A DNA stretch of 8,366 nucleotides from Chloroflexota bacterium (lineage in GTDB: Bacteria > Chloroflexota > Dehalococcoidia > UBA3495). The notes under the pieces are model-generated. The model was not told the DNA's origin, made no database searches, and saw only the letters and a list, made by a program, of their open reading frames with translations. The stretch is from the NCBI GenBank assembly GCA_022571575.1, contig JACZXN010000054.1, forward strand, positions 1 to 8,366, in the 5' to 3' direction. This document shows positions 1-5,988 of this stretch, piece after piece (the stretch's first letter is position 1; each line of letters begins with the position of its first letter). Position numbers and translations under genes: made by a program.

Positions 1-1120
1 CCAGCCGGTAACAGGCCGGGCCGGGGTCGGCGCCGGAACTCTGGGGGCCGACGCGCAACGAACCGCTGCGGTCCACGGTGGCGATGCTGCCGCCGCCCGC
101 CCCCACCTCGGCCAGGTCGATGGACGGCACCCGCAGGATGTGGCCCGAACCCCGCAGCAGCCGGTGGCCCACGCTGATCTCACCGCCGACCTCGTACTCG
201 GGGGCCTGCAGCATCTCTCCGTCTTCGATGATCGACGCCTTGGCGGTGGTGCCGCCCATGTCCAGGGTCATCAGGTTGGGCATCCCCAGCCGTTTCCCCA
301 GGTGGTAGGCCCCCACCACTCCAGCGGCCGGCCCCGACTCGATGCAATATACCGGCCGCTCCTTGGCGATGTCCGCGGTGGCCAGCCCGCCGTTGGACTG
401 CATCACGGTCAGGGGCACCCGCACTCCCATCTCGGTGAGTCCGTCGGTGAGCAGGGTCAGGTAGCGCTCCACCACCGGGCGGACGTAGCAATTGATCACC
501 GTGGTGCTGGTGCGCTCGTATTCTTTCATCTCGGGCAGCAGTTCCGAGGAGATGGTCAGGTTGACCCCCGGCGCTTTCTCGGCCAACACCCCGGCGATGT
601 ACTGCTCGTGCTCCGGGTTGGCGTAGGAATGGAGCAGGCAGACGGCCACCGACTCGATGCCGTTGTCCACCACCCGCTGCACGGCGCGGTCCACGTCGGC
701 CTTGTTCAGGGGCCGCAACACCTCGCCCCGGAAGTTCAGGCGCTCGCCCACTTCCAAGCGGTGCTGCCGCTTGACCAGGGGTGGGGGCTTCTCGTACTGG
801 AGGTCGTAGAGGCGGGGGATGCGGTTGCGCCGGAACTCCAGTATGTCCCGGAAACCCTCGGTGGTGATCAGGGCCGTTTTGGCCCCTTTCTGCTCGATGA
901 TCGCGTTGGTGGCCACGGTGAACCCGTGGCTGACTTCTGTGATCATGTCGGCGGTTATGCCCAGTTCCTGGACGCCGCTGCTGATACCGTTCAACACCGC
1001 CCGGCTGTAGTCGTCGGGGGTGCTGGCGATCTTGCGGGCCAGCACCCGGCCGTCGTCACCCAGGAACACGATGTCGGTGAAGGTGCCGCCTATGTCCACG
1101 CCGACGCGGAATCTCTGCAC
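1..1120 (-). CDS. hyuA: Hydantoinase/5-oxoprolinase A subunit, N-terminal part (cut by left edge)
   Basis: The minus strand is open from a GTG at 1120 to the left edge (373 whole codons). Members of the family are usually near 700 residues, so about half is present. The protein belongs to the HyuA/5-oxoprolinase family, cytoplasmic ATP-dependent enzymes that open cyclic amides such as hydantoins or 5-oxoproline, usually with a HyuB partner. Visible motifs are the phosphate-binding DIGGTFTD at 9-16, HGFTVATNA from His65, SGPAAG at 262-267, the second nucleotide-binding motif DMGGTTAKAS from Asp287, and VGAGGGSIA at 339-347, followed by a GADPGPACY block. The N-terminal hydantoinase domain covers roughly 4-180 and the actin-like hydantoinase A domain starts near 200. 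An in-frame TAA lies 18 bases upstream of the GTG, so no earlier ATG, GTG or TTG start is possible. An AGGT ribosome site (1127-1130) sits 6 bases upstream. The residue after His65-Gly66 is Phe where Thr is commoner. Exact substrate is unknown. Confidence 0.93.
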   Translation of the reverse strand, partial: MQRFRVGVDIGGTFTDIVFLGDDGRVLARKIASTPDDYSRAVLNGISSGVQELGITADMITEVSHGFTVATNAIIEQKGAKTALITTEGFRDILEFRRNRIPRLYDLQYEKPPPLVKRQHRLEVGERLNFRGEVLRPLNKADVDRAVQRVVDNGIESVAVCLLHSYANPEHEQYIAGVLAEKAPGVNLTISSELLPEMKEYERTSTTVINCYVRPVVERYLTLLTDGLTEMGVRVPLTVMQSNGGLATADIAKERPVYCIESGPAAGVVGAYHLGKRLGMPNLMTLDMGGTTAKASIIEDGEMLQAPEYEVGGEISVGHRLLRGSGHILRVPSIDLAEVGAGGGSIATVDRSGSLRVGPQSSGADPGPACYRL

Positions 1121-1151
1121 TCGCTTACCTGCAATCCGTTACTTACCGGGC

Positions 1152-1180
1152 ATGATACTGTGGCGGGAATTTGGTGGCAA
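1152..1180 (-). promoter_or_regulatory. Sigma70-type promoter for hyuA
   Basis: Read on the minus strand: TTGCCA (1175-1180), a 17-base spacer, then TATCAT (1152-1157). Transcription would start near 1145, giving a leader of about 25 bases that holds the AGGT ribosome site and the GTG start of hyuA. The same GCCCTTGCCACC and ATTCCCG blocks occur in the predicted promoter of the upstream transporter gene. The match to consensus and spacing is seen directly; activity is inferred. Confidence 0.6.
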
Positions 1181-1233
1181 GGGCGTCGCCGGCGTTTGTT
1201 TATCGAAGGCTGGGCCGAATCTGCGAGGCGATA

Positions 1234-1247
1234 CCCGCCTAGGCGGG
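1234..1247. repeat. Perfect 14-base palindrome over the transporter stop codon (REP-like)
   Basis: CCCGCCTAGGCGGG is a perfect palindrome, and the TAG stop of the minus-strand transporter gene (1239-1241) lies inside it. TGCGA at 1222-1226 and TCGCA at 1256-1260 can pair outside it with an internal loop, giving a longer imperfect hairpin of about 39 bases. There is no T-run on either strand right after it, so it is a poor intrinsic terminator. Its form resembles the dispersed CCCGC...GCGGG palindromes found between genes in many bacteria. Whether it is repeated in this genome cannot be seen here. It could slow 3' decay of the transporter mRNA or mark its end. Confidence 0.5.
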
Positions 1248-2525
1248 AGTCCGAGTCGCAACGGCTTTGCGGGGCAGTCTGATGGCAGCGATTACGAGAG
1301 CTCCCAGCAGGAGCAGCGCCCCGGCATAGAAGAAGACGGCCTGAGAACCGAAGCCCGTGACTATGAGGCCGGCGATGATGGGCGAAGGAAGGGTGAATAT
1401 CTGGCGGAATACGCTCATGACGCTCATGGTGCTTCCCTGGACCTGGGACGACGAAAGGTCCATCACGGCGGCGGTGGCGATGTTCCCCGTGCCATAAAAG
1501 AACAGCCCCATCGCTCCGATGACCAGGCCAAGTTGGATCCCCGGCGACGCGGCCGGCAGAACCAGATTCAGCAGCCCCAGGGTGGCGAAGGCGGGCAGCA
1601 GGACCATCTTACGGCCGAATCTATCCGACACGATTCCCATGACCGGCTGGGAGACCATGCCCATGAGATAAAGGAGCATGAGGAAGAACCCAAGTCCCAG
1701 AGAGGAATAACCCAGGTCTTCGGACAGATATAAGGGCAGGAAAGTCAACACAGCGAGCCGTCCCATGCCCATCAATGAGCTGGCGAACATTATCGCCAGA
1801 ACGCTGGGCTCCCGGACCATGGCTTTGATACCGCCCAGGTAGGTCTTGAGACTTGGGCCGGGGCCTTCGTCCCGGTAGAAAGAACCCAGGCCGCGCCAGA
1901 GGATGAAGGCCAGAACCAAAGCGGGCAGCAGGTGGTACTGCATGAGAGTCTGCCAGCCCACGAACAGCAACAAAGCCCCGATGCATAGCGGGGCGACGGT
2001 ATCGCCCACGCTGGCTCCGACGCCGTGTAACGCCAGGGCGGTGCCGCGGCGTTCCGGGAAGCGGGACGATAGGGAACCAACGGAAGCCGGATGCCAGGCG
2101 GCCGACGCCACCCCGATCAGGGCTATTCCAGGCAGGATCCAGAGGTAGCTGGGGGATAGTCCCACCAGGAAGTAGGCCAGACCGCTGGAGGCCAGCGCAA
2201 AGGCCATCAGCAGTGGCCGGTACTTGGTGAAGGTATCGGCCAGGAACCCCGAGGGCATGATCAGGATTCCCCCGAACGCCTCCCGTACCGTGGACAGCGT
2301 GCCGATCTGCACGTCGTTGAGTCCCAGCGTCTCCTTGATCCCCGGCAGGATAACCGGAAAGAGCTGCTGGTACCAATGGATCACCGAATGACCAAAGATG
2401 AGCGACCCAAGCAGGAATCTCCGCTGGGTCTCCACCGGTGGCCCAGATGTGGAGATGTCGGCCATGACCAAGCGTAGCCAACCCGTGGTAGCTGACCCAT
2501 GGGGGACAAGGCTGGCTGGACGCAT
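1239..2525 (-). CDS. Major facilitator superfamily transporter (12 TM)
   Basis: An integral inner-membrane protein of 428 residues with about 12 hydrophobic segments, the usual MFS length. The cytoplasmic motif A is present in both halves: GFLADTFTKYRP (93-104) between helices 2 and 3, and GIVSDRFGRK (297-306) between helices 8 and 9. The WHPASVGSLSSRFPERRG block (144-161) followed by GVGASVGDTVAP resembles fosmidomycin-resistance-like and related MFS carriers. This suggests a drug or small organic molecule carrier, but the substrate and direction are unknown. The start is uncertain. ATG at 2525 gives 428 residues, and an internal ATG at 2465 (Met21, beginning MADIST) gives 408 residues; neither has a clear ribosome site. 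The first 20 residues are not hydrophobic and fall outside the conserved fold, so the shorter form is plausible. It runs in the same direction as hyuA, which starts 118 bases past its stop, and it appears to have its own related promoter. Confidence 0.9.
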   Translation of the reverse strand: MRPASLVPHGSATTGWLRLVMADISTSGPPVETQRRFLLGSLIFGHSVIHWYQQLFPVILPGIKETLGLNDVQIGTLSTVREAFGGILIMPSGFLADTFTKYRPLLMAFALASSGLAYFLVGLSPSYLWILPGIALIGVASAAWHPASVGSLSSRFPERRGTALALHGVGASVGDTVAPLCIGALLLFVGWQTLMQYHLLPALVLAFILWRGLGSFYRDEGPGPSLKTYLGGIKAMVREPSVLAIMFASSLMGMGRLAVLTFLPLYLSEDLGYSSLGLGFFLMLLYLMGMVSQPVMGIVSDRFGRKMVLLPAFATLGLLNLVLPAASPGIQLGLVIGAMGLFFYGTGNIATAAVMDLSSSQVQGSTMSVMSVFRQIFTLPSPIIAGLIVTGFGSQAVFFYAGALLLLGALVIAAIRLPRKAVATRTPA

Positions 2526-2618
2526 TCCGTCGGGGGCGGACGGCGGTCGAATCGCGGCTGCGGGACCAGATTCAGCGCCGCGGTGGTGAGCCTCCGCACC
2601 CGGTATTTGCTATCCGGA

Positions 2619-2633
2619 CCCGGACGATCCGGG
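2619..2633 (-). other. Small stem-loop near the 5' end of the transporter mRNA
   Basis: CCCGGA and TCCGGG form a 6-bp stem with a 3-base loop, about 10-25 bases past the predicted transcription start near 2643. A 5' stem-loop of this kind can protect mRNA, but this is only a structural observation. Confidence 0.3.
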
Positions 2634-2649
2634 GCCTGTGAACACTGGA

Positions 2650-2678
2650 ATCATACCTGCGCCGGGAATGGGTGGCAA
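2650..2678 (-). promoter_or_regulatory. Sigma70-type promoter for the MFS transporter gene
   Basis: Read on the minus strand: TTGCCA (2673-2678), a 17-base spacer, then TATGAT (2650-2655). The predicted start is near 2643, leaving a leader of about 118 bases to the ATG at 2525 or about 178 to the ATG at 2465. It shares the exact 12-mer GCCCTTGCCACC (2671-2682 on the complement) and the 7-mer ATTCCCG (2663-2669 on the complement) with the predicted hyuA promoter. Its activity is inferred from spacing, match and position. Confidence 0.55.
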
Positions 2679-2773
2679 GGGCTGTTTGGCGGTGCCCGAG
2701 CCGGATTTTGCCATATCTTCCTGCCACTTATTGAAGGTATCCGTTGGACGGGCTCCTGAACGGGCGCCCTTCT

Positions 2774-2802
2774 TTGACAAAATGCAACGCTGCCGATATA
2801 TT
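2774..2802 (+). promoter_or_regulatory. Near-consensus sigma70 promoter for the ABC importer operon
   Basis: TTGACA (2774-2779) is a perfect -35 box. After exactly 17 bases comes TATATT (2797-2802), five of six matches to TATAAT. The predicted start is near 2809, about 110 bases before the ATG of the binding-protein gene. The surrounding bases are more AT-rich than the coding DNA on both sides. This suggests strong expression, as expected for an abundant binding protein. Confidence 0.75.
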
Positions 2803-2856
2803 AAGCGTAAATTTGGGTGGTGTTACTTCCATAGATAGCACTGTATCGTCGGGCAA

Positions 2857-2888
2857 AGCAGGATCTACGGTCTTTTTTGCGTCCTGCT
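2857..2888 (+). promoter_or_regulatory. Leader hairpin upstream of the binding-protein gene
   Basis: AGCAGGA (2857-2863) pairs perfectly with TCCTGCT (2882-2888) around an 18-base loop that contains a run of six T (2872-2877). GCAAA (2854-2858) can instead pair with the TTTGC that ends the T-run, so two competing folds are possible. The hairpin ends about 15 bases before the ribosome site. It may be a regulatory or stabilising leader; it matches no riboswitch class that I recognise. Confidence 0.35.
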
Positions 2889-2903
2889 AAATGTGTCACC
2901 TGG

Positions 2904-2910
2904 AAAGAGG
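2904..2910 (+). promoter_or_regulatory. Ribosome binding site that fixes the start of the binding-protein gene
   Basis: AAAGAGG ends 7 bases before the ATG at 2918. An in-frame ATG at 2891 has no such site and would put nine polar residues (MCHLERGQN) before the signal peptide, so 2918 is the better start. Confidence 0.8.
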
Positions 2911-2917
2911 TCAAAAC

Positions 2918-4357
2918 ATGCGAAAATTTCTCTTGATCATGGCCGGCCTTCTATTGCTGGGCATGCTGGCGGCGGCGTGTGGCGGGGACGACCCAACCCC
3001 CGTGCCCGCGGCGCCAGGCGTGTCGGCGCAAGACATCCAGGCCGCCGTTGACCGCGCGGTGGCAGGGGCGGCAGGGGCGGCGTCCGAAGAAATGGGGGCT
3101 ATGATCCAGGCGGCGATCACCGCGGCCGCGGCCTCCGCTCCCGAGGGTCTGACTGCTTCGCAGGTGGAGGCGATAGTGGCCGCCGCCGCCACTTCTGAGG
3201 GTCTGACGGCATCACAGGTGGAGGCGATAGTGGCTTCGGCGTTGGCTGCGGTTCCCGAAGTGCCTCAAGGTCCCTTCATCGTTGGTGTGATGGAGTCCCT
3301 CACCGGCCCCGGCGAGACCTACGGCAACGTGGCGGTCCAGGCCAAGCTGCTGGCGGTGTCCGAGATCAACGCGGCAGGCGGGATCAACGGGCGTCAGTTC
3401 AAGCTGATCATCGAGGACTCGAAATGCAACGCCAGGGATTCGATCACCGCGTACACCAAGCTGACCTCGGTCGATGGGGTGAAGATCATACTTGGCACCT
3501 CCTGCAGCGGCGCGATGCTGGGCGCCGCCCCCCTGGCTGATAAGGACGGGGTCATCATGTTCTCCGGCCTGGCCACCAACCCGCTGATCAAAGACGCCGG
3601 AGATTTCATCTTCCGGACCGCGATCAACGACGCCTTGGTCGGCGTGGACACGGGGAATACGATCTGGTCCGATGGCATTCGCAAGTTGGCCACCATCACC
3701 GAGGCCACCGACTATGCTGAGGGGGTGCGCCGGGAAACCGCCAAGAGGTTCGAGCAACTGGGCGGCGAGATCGTGGCGGAGGAGCGGTACGCTTCAGAGG
3801 AAACCGACTACCGCGCCGCCATCACCAGGATCATTGGAAAGAAACCCGACGCCATCCACATCGCCGCCCAGGCGGAGTTTGCCGGCGGCACCATCATCAA
3901 GCAGTTGCGGGAGCTGGGATGGGACGGGCCCATATACGGGGAGATCGTAGCCATTGGATCAACGGCACTGGACGTGGCCGGCGAGGCCGCAACAGGGGTT
4001 AAAGGAATCGTCCCCGCCCTTGATCCCGGCAACTCCAAGGCCAACGAATTTCTGGACCGGTTCCGGGACCGTTACGACTACACGACTCTGGAATGGTTCA
4101 TGGGCTCGGCCTACGACAACGTATACATCACGGCTGCCTGCCTGGCGCAAACCGGCGACGACCAGGACGCCGCGGGGTTCAGGGACTGTCTCTACAATAT
4201 GCCATCCTACGAGGGCACCATCGGCACCTACACCTTCGACAGCGATGGCGAGGTAGTCGGCCTCTCCAACGCCGTCGCCCTGGTGCTGCCGTTGGCCGAA
4301 AGGACACCGGACAACTCGGGTTGGAAGATACTGGGAGCAGCCCCCGTTCTGCCTTAG
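2918..4357 (+). CDS. livJ: HAAT-type ABC importer substrate-binding lipoprotein
   Basis: A secreted, lipid-anchored binding protein of 479 residues for an importer of the branched-chain amino acid (HAAT) class. Residues 1-20 are a signal peptide (MRKF, hydrophobic core, LAAA) and Cys21 is the likely lipidated residue. A GGDDPTPVP linker follows. Residues 35-113 form an Ala-rich, helix-prone stalk that includes two 18-residue repeats (76-93 and 94-111). The ligand-binding fold of the LivJ/AmiC type runs from about 119 to the end: FIVGVMESLTGPGETYG at its start, NAAGGINGR (151-159), GTSCSGAM (193-200), a DYRAAI block near 297 typical of the second lobe, and AYDNVY (398-403). Mature LivJ proteins are near 345 residues, so the binding domain is of normal size and the excess is the stalk. 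Four cysteines (170, 196, 408, 424) lie in the binding domain. Ligand is unknown: amino acids, amides or other small polar molecules all fit the family. Confidence 0.93.
   Translation: MRKFLLIMAGLLLLGMLAAACGGDDPTPVPAAPGVSAQDIQAAVDRAVAGAAGAASEEMGAMIQAAITAAAASAPEGLTASQVEAIVAAAATSEGLTASQVEAIVASALAAVPEVPQGPFIVGVMESLTGPGETYGNVAVQAKLLAVSEINAAGGINGRQFKLIIEDSKCNARDSITAYTKLTSVDGVKIILGTSCSGAMLGAAPLADKDGVIMFSGLATNPLIKDAGDFIFRTAINDALVGVDTGNTIWSDGIRKLATITEATDYAEGVRRETAKRFEQLGGEIVAEERYASEETDYRAAITRIIGKKPDAIHIAAQAEFAGGTIIKQLRELGWDGPIYGEIVAIGSTALDVAGEAATGVKGIVPALDPGNSKANEFLDRFRDRYDYTTLEWFMGSAYDNVYITAACLAQTGDDQDAAGFRDCLYNMPSYEGTIGTYTFDSDGEVVGLSNAVALVLPLAERTPDNSGWKILGAAPVLP
3143..3250 (+). repeat. Two tandem 54-base repeats in the stalk of the binding protein
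   Basis: Two 54-base units (3143-3196 and 3197-3250) encode EGLTASQVEAIVA followed by five variable residues each (AAATS and SALAA). The first 38 bases differ at only a few positions, mostly silent, so the duplication is recent or kept similar by recombination. Upstream residues (SAQDIQAAVDRAVAG, and the segment after it) have a similar amphipathic helical pattern and may be older, diverged units. Confidence 0.85.
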
Positions 4358-4432
4358 ATGCAACCTACCGGGTTGCTGCCGGCCACATTGCTTTCTGGTC
4401 TGGGGCGCTTCCCGGTGCGACATTGGACATTG

Positions 4433-4463
4433 ATATCAGCCCCAATAACCTTGGGGCTGATAT
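4433..4463 (+). terminator. Intercistronic hairpin between the binding-protein and permease genes
   Basis: ATATCAGCCCCAA (4433-4445) and TTGGGGCTGATAT (4451-4463) form a perfect 13-bp stem with a 5-base TAACC loop. Two G-U pairs and two A-U pairs can extend it to about 17 bp. It lies 76 bases after the stop of the binding-protein gene. No T-run follows, so it is more likely a leaky terminator or a 3' stabilising structure than a full stop. Such a hairpin fits the common pattern in which the binding protein is made in excess over the membrane parts. Confidence 0.7.
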
Positions 4464-4495
4464 TGATTCAAGCCTGTGCGGGCCCATGGCTCCAA

Positions 4496-4509
4496 CCCCG
4501 GCAACGGGG
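4496..4509 (+). other. Small GNRA-loop hairpin in the same intercistronic gap
   Basis: CCCCG, a GCAA tetraloop and CGGGG form a compact 5-bp hairpin. GGGCCC (4480-4485) and GGGTCC just downstream can pair around it with one G-U pair. Together with the larger hairpin upstream it gives the gap (4358-4595) a structured RNA character. Its function is unknown. Confidence 0.4.
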
Positions 4510-4584
4510 CCGGGTCCGTGAGGAATCGAGAGCGGACTATTCCGTGATTCACACAAGAGAACAAAACCAGGACCGCAGGCCCGT

Positions 4585-4590
4585 AAGGAG
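4585..4590 (+). promoter_or_regulatory. Strong ribosome binding site that supports a TTG start for the first permease
   Basis: AAGGAG ends 5 bases before the TTG at 4596. The next in-frame ATG is at codon 63, inside a conserved membrane segment, so the TTG start is well supported despite being a rare start codon. Confidence 0.85.
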
Positions 4591-4595
4591 CGCCG

Positions 4596-5984
4596 TTGCT
4601 GAAGTACCTTAACGCCGGCGGATTGACGCCGTTGGCGTCCAAGGCCATCACCAGCCACCCGTTGACCGTGTTGCTGCTGGTGGGGATATTCATCTACCTT
4701 GCTTGGCTGCCCGCGCAGGCGGGAAGCCAGTTCCTCCAATTCTCCATCAACGGGGTGGTGATCGGGGCGATCTACGCCCTGATGGCCTTGGGATTCACCC
4801 TCGTTTACGGCACGGTCTGGTTCTTCGACCTGTCCTATGGGGCCATGGCCACCGTGGGCGGCTACTCCGTTTTCTACTTCACCAGCCGTCAGGTGCAGAC
4901 CATCGGGCGCGGGGAGATCAACAATCTGCCCCTGAACATCATCATGGGCGTGCTGCTCGCTGGAGTGATTGGCTGGGCGCTATATATCTGGCTCTTCCCG
5001 AAGCTCCAAAAAAGGCTGAACCGCAAATTGTCGTTGGGCCTATGCGCCGTGCTGGCCGCGGCGTTCGGCGTGTATATCGGATTCACCCTGGAAAACCCGG
5101 CCGACCTACACATCTTCCTGAGCCCTGCGATAGGCGTGCTGGTGGCGGTGGCGGCAACCTGGGTCATCTACCGGGTGGTCCTGAGCGCGGGTGGAGGCGC
5201 CGCCAGACGACGTTCCTTGGTTCTGTTGGGGGGGATGGGGGCCATTGCGCTTGGCGCCTATTGCGGATCGCTGGTGGCCGGCGCGCCCGGGTCCATCCTA
5301 TACCTCAGCTGGGGTATGGGCGCCATGCTGGCGGGCGCGTCGGGTCTCACGATCTACCGTGGCATTTACTTCTACCTGCGCCGGCAGGCCAGGTCGCCCC
5401 TGGTGATGCTCGTTGGTTCCCTTGGCTTGCTGCTCAGCATCACCGCGTTCATCTCCATAATCTTCTCGCCGGACGGCCGTCCGCTGTCGGAGCCATTCGG
5501 GTCGGTCCCGTGGTCCTTTGGCGGGGCCTACATCAAACCCTTCCAGGTCTTCATCATTGGAGTGGCCCTGGCCGTCTTTGTCGGCCTGGTATTACTCCTG
5601 AACCGCACATCATTCGGCATGGCGGCGCGGGCGATCGGAGACGACGAGGAGGTGGCCCGCATCGTCGGCATCAACACACCGGTCATCATCGCGATAATCT
5701 TCTTCCTGGGAGCGGCGATCTCCGCCCTTGGGGGTATCCTATTGGGAGAAGATATCGGCATCCGCCCGCAGATGGGGCTGCTGCTGCTGTTGAAGGGTTG
5801 GATCGCATCGGTGGTTGGAGGCATCGGCAACCTCCAAGGGGCCCTTTTGGGCGGCTTTCTGTTGGGAATGGTCGAAAACTATGGGGTGTGGTACGTACCG
5901 GCGCAGTGGAAGGACGCCATCGCCTTCGTGCTGTTGATCTTTTTCCTGTCATTCTGGCCCAAGGGAATATTGCCGAGGGCATAG
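4596..5984 (+). CDS. livH: HAAT-type ABC importer permease, LivH-like, unusually long
   Basis: An inner-membrane permease of 462 residues; LivH proteins are usually 290-310. The LivH core is clear. Residues 49-88 hold NGVVIGAIYALMALGFTLVY and a DLSYGAMATVGG motif (compare NFAHGE in LivH). Residues 253-290 match the LivH stretch with the Arg-rich loop and GLLLS. TSFGMAARAIGDDEEVAR (338-355) is the conserved cytoplasmic loop likely to touch the ATPases, followed by GINTPVIIAIIFFLGAAIS and VVGGIGNLQGALLGG (406-420). Between the N-terminal helices and the core lie about 125 extra residues with roughly four added hydrophobic segments (111-134, 145-163, 171-193, 207-229), giving about 12-13 helices instead of about 8. 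These extra residues show 62-residue periodicity with the segment that follows. The reading frame is unbroken, so this is not a frameshift or a gene fusion artefact. It starts at TTG with a strong ribosome site; livM begins 4 bases after its stop. Confidence 0.92.
   Translation: MLKYLNAGGLTPLASKAITSHPLTVLLLVGIFIYLAWLPAQAGSQFLQFSINGVVIGAIYALMALGFTLVYGTVWFFDLSYGAMATVGGYSVFYFTSRQVQTIGRGEINNLPLNIIMGVLLAGVIGWALYIWLFPKLQKRLNRKLSLGLCAVLAAAFGVYIGFTLENPADLHIFLSPAIGVLVAVAATWVIYRVVLSAGGGAARRRSLVLLGGMGAIALGAYCGSLVAGAPGSILYLSWGMGAMLAGASGLTIYRGIYFYLRRQARSPLVMLVGSLGLLLSITAFISIIFSPDGRPLSEPFGSVPWSFGGAYIKPFQVFIIGVALAVFVGLVLLLNRTSFGMAARAIGDDEEVARIVGINTPVIIAIIFFLGAAISALGGILLGEDIGIRPQMGLLLLLKGWIASVVGGIGNLQGALLGGFLLGMVENYGVWYVPAQWKDAIAFVLLIFFLSFWPKGILPRA
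4950..5507 (+). repeat. Three diverged 62-residue units within the LivH-like permease
   Basis: Residues 119-180, 181-242 and 243-304 align without gaps at an offset of 62. Tyr130, Tyr192 and Tyr254 coincide, as do Ala122, Ala184 and Ala246. Units one and two share about 15 of 62 identities, including V/L at the start, Trp127/189, Gly158/220, Tyr160/222, Gly162/224, Leu-Ser175-176/237-238 and Gly180/242. Units two and three share IYR (191-193/253-255), AR (203-204/265-266) and spaced glycines. The third unit is the canonical LivH segment. The DNA similarity is low, so any duplication is old. I aligned this by eye, and hydrophobic bias may add chance matches. Confidence 0.5.
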
Positions 5985-5988
5985 CAAC

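Larger units (their letters stand above)
2526..2917. other. Divergent intergenic region between the transporter gene and the ABC importer operon
   Basis: About 390 bases without a convincing gene. From left to right it holds the presumed leader of the transporter mRNA (2526-2643, minus strand), a minus-strand promoter (2650-2678), a spacer of about 95 bases with no assigned function, a near-consensus plus-strand promoter (2774-2802), and a leader with a hairpin (2857-2888) and ribosome site (2904-2910) in front of the binding-protein gene. A short GGGCGCCC palindrome (2762-2769) lies just upstream of the plus-strand -35 box and could be an operator. Small open frames here look like chance in GC-rich DNA. 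Confidence 0.7.

Noticed and set aside
140..1282. A 380-residue open frame on the plus strand
   Set aside because: It is antisense to the HyuA coding region, is rich in His, Gly and Val from reversed codons, and has no recognisable domain. The minus-strand frame carries all HyuA motifs.
1621..2481. A 286-residue open frame on the minus strand inside the transporter gene
   Set aside because: It is an out-of-frame reading of the MFS gene with Arg/Pro/Gly-rich content and no membrane segments.
2381..2599. A 72-residue minus-strand frame upstream of and overlapping the transporter start
   Set aside because: It starts at GTG with no family signature and mostly overlaps the transporter gene in another frame. 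A leader peptide cannot be excluded but nothing supports it.
2526..2890. Possible tRNA or known riboswitch in the divergent region
   Set aside because: No cloverleaf, T-arm sequence or recognised riboswitch core was found; only small hairpins are visible.
3143..3250. Repeats considered as a CRISPR-like array
   Set aside because: Only two adjacent units, in frame within a coding region and translating to the same peptide, so they are a protein repeat.
4893..5290. Possible frameshift or fused foreign segment as the cause of the long LivH
   Set aside because: The frame is continuous, the added segment is a regular set of hydrophobic helices, and it fits the 62-residue offset with the segment that follows, so duplication explains it better.
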